From Oscillospiraceae bacterium (GTDB taxonomy: Bacteria > Bacillota > Clostridia > Oscillospirales > Oscillospiraceae): a DNA stretch of 64,000 nt. The position numbers and the translations under genes were made by a program. This document shows, piece by piece, positions 58,808 through 64,000 of this stretch; the first letter of the stretch is position 1, and every line of letters starts with the position of its first letter. The notes under the pieces were generated by a model. That model saw nothing but the letters and a program-made list of their open reading frames with translations. It searched no databases and was not told where the DNA came from. The stretch spans positions 1 through 64,000 of the forward strand of contig JAFWRM010000040.1 in the NCBI GenBank assembly GCA_017519975.1, written 5' to 3'.

Positions 58808-60211
58808 TTGCTTCAAGCATTCCGCCGCCTGTTCCAGGGACAGGATCTGACCAAAGGCAATACGCTTCGCTGCATCATCATGTTCGCCATCCCCCTGCTC
58901 ATCGGCAACGTGGCGCAGCTGCTGTACAACACCGTTGACAGCATCGTCATCGGACACTATGTGGGCGACGCTGCTCTGGCCGCGCTTGGATCGGCCTCCC
59001 CCATCCTCATCCTTTTTGTCGTGGTGTTCATGTCCATCGGTGCCGGTGTGTGCATTCTGGTTTCACAGTATTACGGGGCCAGAGAATACGGCCTGCTGGA
59101 AAACTCCATCGGAAACAGCATCACTCTGATCGCCGGCGCCTCGGTCTTCCTGACGGTGTTCGGCATCCTGCTGAGCGCCCCGGCGCTCCGGCTAATCAGC
59201 ACCCCCGCGGAAAGCTACGAGATGGCCCGGGTCTATCTGATCATCTGCTTTATCGGAATGGCGGGCGACGGCTTCTACAACATCATGTCCGGCGTTCTTC
59301 GCGGCATGGGGGACAGCGTATTCCCGCTGCTCATCCTGCTGTTCTGCACTCTGCTGAACACCGCGCTGGACGTATGGTTCGTCGCCGGTCTGGGCATGGG
59401 CGTGGCGGGGGCCGCCTGGGCCACCACCATCGCCAAGACCGCGAGTGCCGTCATCCTGGTGCTCAAGGTCCTCCGCAAGCGGGACGTCATCCACCTCCGT
59501 CCCGTTCATCTCCGCCTTCGGAAGCCCATCGTGCGCAACATCTGTCGTCTCGGCATCCCCAGCGGTCTGACGCAGGGGATGATCTTCCTGGCCGGCATCG
59601 TAGTGCAGGGACTGATGAACCGGATGGGCGTTCTCGTGGCAGCGACCTTCACCTCCCTCATGAAGGTGGACAGCTTCGCCGTGATCCCCTGCCAGACCTT
59701 CGGCGCCGCCGCCAGTACCTTTACGGGCCAGAACACCGGCGCCGGTCTCCCGGACCGGGTGAAGAAAGGCGCCCGGCAGAGCCTGCTGCTGGGCCTCTGC
59801 TTTGCCGCTGTCATGGTCGTCGTTCTTATTCTGGTCGGGCGTCATGTCTTCGGCCTGTTCACGAAAACGGACGAAGTCATCGACATGGGTATGCGTTTCA
59901 TCCGCATCCTGGTCCCCGCCTATCTGATGATCTCGATCTCCGAAGTGTTCGGAGGCATCATGCGCGGCGCGGGGGACGCCATCGCCCCCATGTGGATCTC
60001 CATGGTCGGCAACGTGTTCGTCCGCATTCCGCTGACGATCCTCGCCGTCCATCTGACGGTGAGCGCCGCTTTCCCCAACGGCCACCCGTACTCCAATTTT
60101 GTGGTCATGGACATCTGCATGCTGATCCAGACCATTCTTACGCTGATCGTTTACGCCAGAGGAAAATGGAGATCCAAAGCCGTCATCTCCGCCAGAGCCC
60201 GGGAGGATTAA
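58808..60211 (+). CDS. MATE-family multidrug exporter (copy 1)
   Basis: 467 residues from TTG 58808, which has GGAG 8 nt upstream; GTG 58799 is an alternative. Twelve hydrophobic segments in two halves. MATE marks: the N-terminal NVAQLLYNTVDSIVIGHYVG, GFYNIMSGVLRGMGDSVFPL, and the second-half GGIMRGAGDAIAPMWISMVG. Cation-coupled export of organic compounds from the cytoplasm. It is followed 48 nt later by a paralogue with the same build. Confidence 0.88.
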   Translation: MLQAFRRLFQGQDLTKGNTLRCIIMFAIPLLIGNVAQLLYNTVDSIVIGHYVGDAALAALGSASPILILFVVVFMSIGAGVCILVSQYYGAREYGLLENSIGNSITLIAGASVFLTVFGILLSAPALRLISTPAESYEMARVYLIICFIGMAGDGFYNIMSGVLRGMGDSVFPLLILLFCTLLNTALDVWFVAGLGMGVAGAAWATTIAKTASAVILVLKVLRKRDVIHLRPVHLRLRKPIVRNICRLGIPSGLTQGMIFLAGIVVQGLMNRMGVLVAATFTSLMKVDSFAVIPCQTFGAAASTFTGQNTGAGLPDRVKKGARQSLLLGLCFAAVMVVVLILVGRHVFGLFTKTDEVIDMGMRFIRILVPAYLMISISEVFGGIMRGAGDAIAPMWISMVGNVFVRIPLTILAVHLTVSAAFPNGHPYSNFVVMDICMLIQTILTLIVYARGKWRSKAVISARARED

Positions 60212-60259
60212 CGGGCCTTTTCTCCGCCGACCCATCAATTCTGACAGGGAGGAATGCCT

Positions 60260-61672
60260 GTGTCCGGTAGATTCAAGGCTCTTTTCGGAGCTCAGGACAT
60301 GACCGTCGGATCCCCGTTGAAATGCCTGCTGAGATTCTCTTTCCCGCTGCTGATCGGAAACGTGGCGCAGCTGCTGTACAGCACGGTGGACAGCATCGTG
60401 GTGGGGCGTTACGTCGGAGACCGCGCGCTGAGCGCCATCGGCGTCGCCTCTCCTACGCTCAATCTGTTTCTCGTCCTGTTCATCGCCATCGGTTCCGGCG
60501 TGATGGTCATGGTCTCCCACTATTTCGGAGCCGGCGAATACGACCGGCTGGAGCTGAGCATCGGCAACAGCATCACGATGATTGCCATCGTATCCGTTGT
60601 GCTCACCGTGTTCGGACTTCTGGGCCTGGATTGGATCCTGACCGTTACCAAGGCGCCGCCCGAAAGCTACGACATGGCCCGCACCTATCTGTTCATCTGT
60701 CTGGCCGCTCTGGCCGGCAACGGCTTTTACAATATCATGGCCGGCATCCTGCGAGGCATGGGCGAATCCATGTTCCCGCTCCTTGTGCTGCTGGGGACCA
60801 CCATTCTGAACATCGTGCTGGACATCTGGTTCGTCTCCGGCCTGCAGCTGGGCATTGCCGGTGCCGCTCTGGCCACCATCATTGGCCAGACGCTGTCCGC
60901 CGTCGCCTGTCTGACCAAGGTCCTGCTGAGCCGCCGCTACTTCCATCTGACGATCCGCAGCCTTCTGGTTCGAAAGGACGTGCTGAAGACCGTGTGCCGT
61001 CTGGGCCTTCCCAACGGCGTGGCTCAGGCCATCATGTGGCTGTCTACCATCGTGGTCCAGCGGCTGAACAACACCATGGGCTACATGGTCACCGCCGCCA
61101 TCACCGCCATGCTCCGCGTGGACAGCTTCGCCATGATCCCCGGCACCACCTTCAACATGAGCGCCTCCACCTTCACGGGACAGAACGTCGGTGCGGGCCG
61201 GCTGGACCGGGTAAAAAAGGGCACGTATACCGTGTTCTTCATGTCCTTCACTCTCTCCGTCGTCATGGTGATCCTGATGGTCCTGTTCGGCAAATGGATG
61301 ATCGGCCTGTTCACCACAACACGGGAGCTGATCGACATGGGCTACCGCATGATCATCGCGATGATCCCCACCTATCTTCTCGTTTCCGTCGGGCAGAGCT
61401 TCGGCGGCGTGATCCGCGGGGCCGGGGACTCCATGGGCGTCATGTGGATCTCTCTGATCGCCCAGACCGTGGTACGCATCCCGGCCGCCTATCTGATCGC
61501 CTACCTGACGAGGAGTGAGAAGTATCCCGCCGGGGATCCCCGAAGCTGTTTCTGGGCGCTGGTCCTTGCCGTGTTCTGCATCGCCGTCGCGACGCTGATT
61601 TACTACCGGGCCGGCCGGTGGAAGACCAAGGGCATCACGTCCAAGGCGAAGGCCGCCGCGGAAAACGCGTGA
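60260..61672 (+). CDS. MATE-family multidrug exporter (copy 2)
   Basis: 470 residues from GTG 60260, whose GGAGG lies 7 nt upstream; ATG 60254 is almost too close to it. Same marks as copy 1: NVAQLLYSTVDSIVVGRYVG, GFYNIMAGILRGMGESMFPL, GGVIRGAGDSMGVMWISLIA. Roughly half identical to copy 1, a tandem duplication that has diverged. Two such subunits in tandem could act separately or as a pair. Confidence 0.88.
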   Translation: MSGRFKALFGAQDMTVGSPLKCLLRFSFPLLIGNVAQLLYSTVDSIVVGRYVGDRALSAIGVASPTLNLFLVLFIAIGSGVMVMVSHYFGAGEYDRLELSIGNSITMIAIVSVVLTVFGLLGLDWILTVTKAPPESYDMARTYLFICLAALAGNGFYNIMAGILRGMGESMFPLLVLLGTTILNIVLDIWFVSGLQLGIAGAALATIIGQTLSAVACLTKVLLSRRYFHLTIRSLLVRKDVLKTVCRLGLPNGVAQAIMWLSTIVVQRLNNTMGYMVTAAITAMLRVDSFAMIPGTTFNMSASTFTGQNVGAGRLDRVKKGTYTVFFMSFTLSVVMVILMVLFGKWMIGLFTTTRELIDMGYRMIIAMIPTYLLVSVGQSFGGVIRGAGDSMGVMWISLIAQTVVRIPAAYLIAYLTRSEKYPAGDPRSCFWALVLAVFCIAVATLIYYRAGRWKTKGITSKAKAAAENA

Positions 61673-61739
61673 GCCATGGTTTTCCTGGCCCATTTTCTCA
61701 ATATGCTGTTTTCCCATCTATTATAAGGAGGTTTTTTAC

Positions 61740-62534
61740 ATGTCTGAAGCAAAAGTGCTGGTGGAACGCCCGGAGGATCAGCCCGGCGCTCTGTATCTGA
61801 CCATCAGCAATCCGGACGCCATGAACAGCTTCACCGTGGAGATGCGGCAGACGATCCTGGACGCCGTTCTCTCCGTGCAGGACGATCCGACCTGCCGGGT
61901 GATCGTCCTGCAGGGCGACGGTGACCGCAGTTTCTCCGCCGGCCTGTCCATGGAGATGCTGGACGATATCCGCACTACGGACGACCGCATCGTTCAGTGG
62001 AAGATCGGCAAGGAGGTCCGTGACGCTCTGTACGCCAGCGATAAGATCATCGTGGCGGCCGTCAAGGGAGCCTGCGCCGGGGCTGGATTCGAATTCGCCA
62101 TGTGCTGCGATCTGGTATACTGCGCTGACAACGCCAAATTCGTGCTTCCCGAGTTCAACATCGGTCTGGTTCCGGGCTGCGGCGGCGCGATGACCCTGCA
62201 CAAGCACATCCCCTATCACCGCTTCATGGAGCTGATCCTGTTCTGCGAACGGATGAAGCCGGAGGAGGCTCTGAAATGGGGCTTTGTGAACAAGGTCTTT
62301 CCTCTGGAGGACTTTGACGCCGAGATCCGGGCTCTGGTGGACCAGCTGTGCGCCAAGGCGCCTCTGGCCGTCCGGGGCCTGAAGCAGCAGCTGCGCATCC
62401 AGCGCAATTCCGGTGACGAGGCCGCCTACCTGAAGGAGTACGATCTGAGCATGTCGCTGATGGATTCCAACGATTTCCGCAATGCCGTCAAGGCCTTCCG
62501 CGCCAAGGAAAAGCCCGTGTTCAACGGCAACTGA
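61740..62534 (+). CDS. Enoyl-CoA hydratase/isomerase (crotonase family)
   Basis: 264 residues, AAGGAGGTTTTTTAC before ATG 61740. Crotonase fold: LTISNPDAMNSFTVEMRQTI, RSFSAGLSMEMLDDI (oxyanion hole), VKGACAGAGFEFAMCCDLVY and PEFNIGLVPGCGGAMTLHKH, where Gly appears at a position often occupied by a catalytic Glu. Hence hydratase activity is uncertain; isomerase, hydrolase or another crotonase reaction is possible. Gene stands alone between the exporters and the NYN gene. Confidence 0.8.
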   Translation: MSEAKVLVERPEDQPGALYLTISNPDAMNSFTVEMRQTILDAVLSVQDDPTCRVIVLQGDGDRSFSAGLSMEMLDDIRTTDDRIVQWKIGKEVRDALYASDKIIVAAVKGACAGAGFEFAMCCDLVYCADNAKFVLPEFNIGLVPGCGGAMTLHKHIPYHRFMELILFCERMKPEEALKWGFVNKVFPLEDFDAEIRALVDQLCAKAPLAVRGLKQQLRIQRNSGDEAAYLKEYDLSMSLMDSNDFRNAVKAFRAKEKPVFNGN

Positions 62535-62571
62535 GGAATCCCCGTCACACGCGTCATTGACGCCACGCGCG

Positions 62572-62614
62572 CCCGCCGGCCCGCTGCACGCGGACCGGCG
62601 GGCCTTGTTTTTTC
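62572..62614 (+). terminator. Terminator after the crotonase gene
   Basis: GCCCGCCGG (62572-62580) with CCGGCGGGC (62596-62604), then CTTGTTTTTT. Confidence 0.8.
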
Positions 62615-62661
62615 CATGGCGCCCGTGTATACTTGGCGTATCCATTCCACAGGAGGCCTGT

Positions 62662-63705
62662 ATGAAAAGGACCATATATCTGATCGACTATGAGAACGTG
62701 CATGAAGCCGGTCTGCAGGGCATGGAATCCCGTCCGGCGGGATGCGCCATCCATCTTTTCTATTCTCAGAACGCCAACCGGCTGAATCTGGATCTTCTCC
62801 GCGGCCTGAAAGCGAGCTTCACCGTTCACAAGGTCCACCCCGGACGTCAGTCGCTGGACATGCAGCTGGTCAGCTACCTCGGTTATCTCATCGGCACGGA
62901 GGGAACGGACTGCCGTTACGTGATCGTCAGCAAGGACCGGGACTTTGCCAACACGCCCCTGTTCTGGCAGGCTGAGGCCGGCATAGAGGTCGTGCGTCAG
63001 ACCACGCTGGACGGTCTGGAGCCTCCGGTGCCCGCTTCTTCCTCCCCGAGACGCGTTACCAGGAACCGGCGCGCGCCTGTTGCGCGCCCGGCGGAAGCTC
63101 CCGCGTCGGAGCCGGCGCAGGCGCCCGCAGTCGTGGAAACTCCCGCGGCAGCGGAGTCCCCTTTGCCGATCGAAGGCAACGACGAAGGTACCGCCGTTCT
63201 TCCCTCCGCGGCAGAGGCCGCCCCGGAGCAGGTCCCGGCGCCCTCCGCGGCAGAGCCGGAGGAAACGCGGGGAGCTCCGTCTCCCGCTTCGGATCCTGAG
63301 CCGGCCCCCGAAGCCGAAGCCGCAGCCGCGGCCGACGCCCGACCGGAACCGGCTGCCTCGGAAACTGCGGAAGCTCCGAAACCGGCAAAAACAAACCGCC
63401 AGAAAAAGCCCGCCGGCAAGCGTACAAAGCAGGAACCCGCGGCCCGACCGGCCGTGAAACCGGCCCCGGCCCAGCAGGACCGGAAAACCCGGCTGAACAA
63501 TCGTCTGATGCAGGTGCTGAGCGAAAACCAGGTGGATAACGCCACCACCATGAAGGCCGTGGCCGTCACCATCAGCCACTACTCGGACAAGAACATCAAG
63601 CAGATGACGTACCGTTCCATCATCCGGGAATTCGGGCAGAAGCGCGGTCTGGAACTGTATAACCTGATCAAGCCCGTACTGGAAGCGGACGCGAAACAGA
63701 GCTGA
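62662..63705 (+). CDS. NYN-domain (PIN-like) protein with a disordered Ala/Pro/Glu linker
   Basis: 347 residues, AGGAGGCCTGT before ATG 62662. Residues 1-115: NYN/PIN-like nuclease core with acidic residues in MKRTIYLIDYENVHEAGLQG (Asp, Glu/Asn), CRYVIVSKDRDFANTPLFWQ (DxD) and SLDMQLVSYLGYLIG. Then about 145 residues of low-complexity Ala/Pro/Glu/Lys (SEPAQAPAVVETPAAAESP). The last 75 residues (RKTRLNNRLMQVLSENQVDN, KQMTYRSIIREFGQKRGLEL) resemble a helical RNA-binding module. Probably an RNA-processing protein. The linker looks unusual for a Firmicute and is the reason for medium confidence in domain limits. Confidence 0.75.
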   Translation: MKRTIYLIDYENVHEAGLQGMESRPAGCAIHLFYSQNANRLNLDLLRGLKASFTVHKVHPGRQSLDMQLVSYLGYLIGTEGTDCRYVIVSKDRDFANTPLFWQAEAGIEVVRQTTLDGLEPPVPASSSPRRVTRNRRAPVARPAEAPASEPAQAPAVVETPAAAESPLPIEGNDEGTAVLPSAAEAAPEQVPAPSAAEPEETRGAPSPASDPEPAPEAEAAAAADARPEPAASETAEAPKPAKTNRQKKPAGKRTKQEPAARPAVKPAPAQQDRKTRLNNRLMQVLSENQVDNATTMKAVAVTISHYSDKNIKQMTYRSIIREFGQKRGLELYNLIKPVLEADAKQS

Positions 63706-63727
63706 GGCTGACAGGGGGACTGCGAAG

Positions 63728-64000
63728 ATGGAAGCACGTACCGTTACCACTCTGTGCTACCTGGAGCGCGACGGCCGATATCTGATGCTCCACCGCACGA
63801 AAAAGGAAAACGACATCAACAGGGATAAGTACATCGGCGTGGGCGGCCACCTGGAGCACGGAGAATCCCCCGAGGACTGCATCCGCCGGGAGATCGAGGA
63901 GGAGACCGGCCTCCGGGGCGGTCTCCTCCGTCTGCGCGGTCTGCTGACCTTCGTGATCGACGACATGGACGAACTCAGCTTTCTTTACACCGGCTCCGGC
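63728..64000 (+). CDS. Nudix hydrolase (3' end outside window)
   Basis: 91 codons seen. MEARTVTTLCYLERDGRYLM and LHRTKKENDINRDKYIGVGG are followed by the Nudix box GHLEHGESPEDCIRREIEEE then TGL, with all consensus residues (G-x5-E-x7-REVxEExGL form). Resembles the 8-oxo-dGTP diphosphatase (MutT) class. Truncated by the window end; no stop seen. Confidence 0.9.
   Translation, partial: MEARTVTTLCYLERDGRYLMLHRTKKENDINRDKYIGVGGHLEHGESPEDCIRREIEEETGLRGGLLRLRGLLTFVIDDMDELSFLYTGSG

Noticed and set aside
1..64000. CRISPR array or rRNA operon
   Set aside because: No regularly spaced repeats were seen. The GAAAACTGAAC word near 14710 resembles rRNA-flanking leaders, but no rRNA sequence is present.

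Overview
The window looks like a chromosomal segment of a moderately GC-rich Gram-positive Clostridia-type bacterium, probably a gut anaerobe. The reasons are gram-positive lipoboxes, strong AGGAGG ribosome sites, frequent GTG/TTG starts, sigma-A type promoters, a CIRCE element, butyrate kinase, a dockerin-bearing transglutaminase, BspA-type leucine-rich repeats, PepV, PgeF, QueH and Old-Yellow-Enzyme flavin/FeS oxidoreductases. All identifications come from reading the sequence; no database search was run.

Layout. 1-2.3 kb: 3' portion of a gene for a secreted leucine-rich-repeat/Ig-like surface protein (minus strand). 2.3-14.9 kb: an AT-richer, broken accessory island. It holds three nearly identical YD-repeat (Rhs-type polymorphic toxin) modules on the minus strand, a toxin tip with an adjacent membrane immunity candidate, several orphan lipoprotein/membrane genes, gene remnants, small hairpin repeats at module ends, a DUF234 ATPase and, on the plus strand, an AgrA/AgrC (VirR/VirS)-like LytTR two-component system. 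Two copies of an 82-bp cassette carry tandem LytTR-type boxes and an extended -10; both point leftwards, one into a YD module and one into a cysteine-peptidase remnant. The island's right edge is a remnant of a serine recombinase C-terminus.

15-23.8 kb: housekeeping genes (acyl-ACP thioesterase, PepV-like dipeptidase, DUF3786, an M20/PM20D1-like peptidase with a two-gene membrane partner of the DUF5058 type, AsnA, a lipoprotein, PgeF). 23.8-33.1 kb: aroB-aroA-aroC-pheA-aroE/aroK fusion-aroQ, preceded by a sigma-A promoter, a 21-residue Phe/Tyr-rich leader peptide and an intrinsic terminator. This is a textbook ribosome-mediated attenuator. An ABC importer of the TrpXYZ type follows directly. 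33.2-43.5 kb: RlmI-like methyltransferase, butyrate kinase, an F420-ligase-family protein without other F420 genes, LarE, TcdA, a tyrosine phosphatase, a decayed secreted protein gene, pyroglutamyl peptidase, an internally deleted amidohydrolase, Ogt and an unusual radical SAM enzyme.

43.6-47.3 kb: a lower-GC block abutting the 3' end of tRNA-Leu(CAG), with a CIRCE-controlled Hsp20, a glycine-zipper protein and a tocopherol-cyclase-like protein. 47.4-64 kb: two 664-residue flavin/FeS ene-reductases, a YegP plus small helical protein pair, DUF3810 peptidase, MBL hydrolase, small P-loop protein, QueH, transglutaminase-dockerin protein, an orphan DmsB-like ferredoxin divergent from a rhomboid protease, two tandem MATE exporters, a crotonase, an NYN-domain protein and a Nudix hydrolase cut by the window end.

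The two most notable systems are the Phe/Tyr leader-peptide attenuator on the whole shikimate-to-phenylpyruvate operon, and the LytTR-box/YD-toxin island with its own two-component system.
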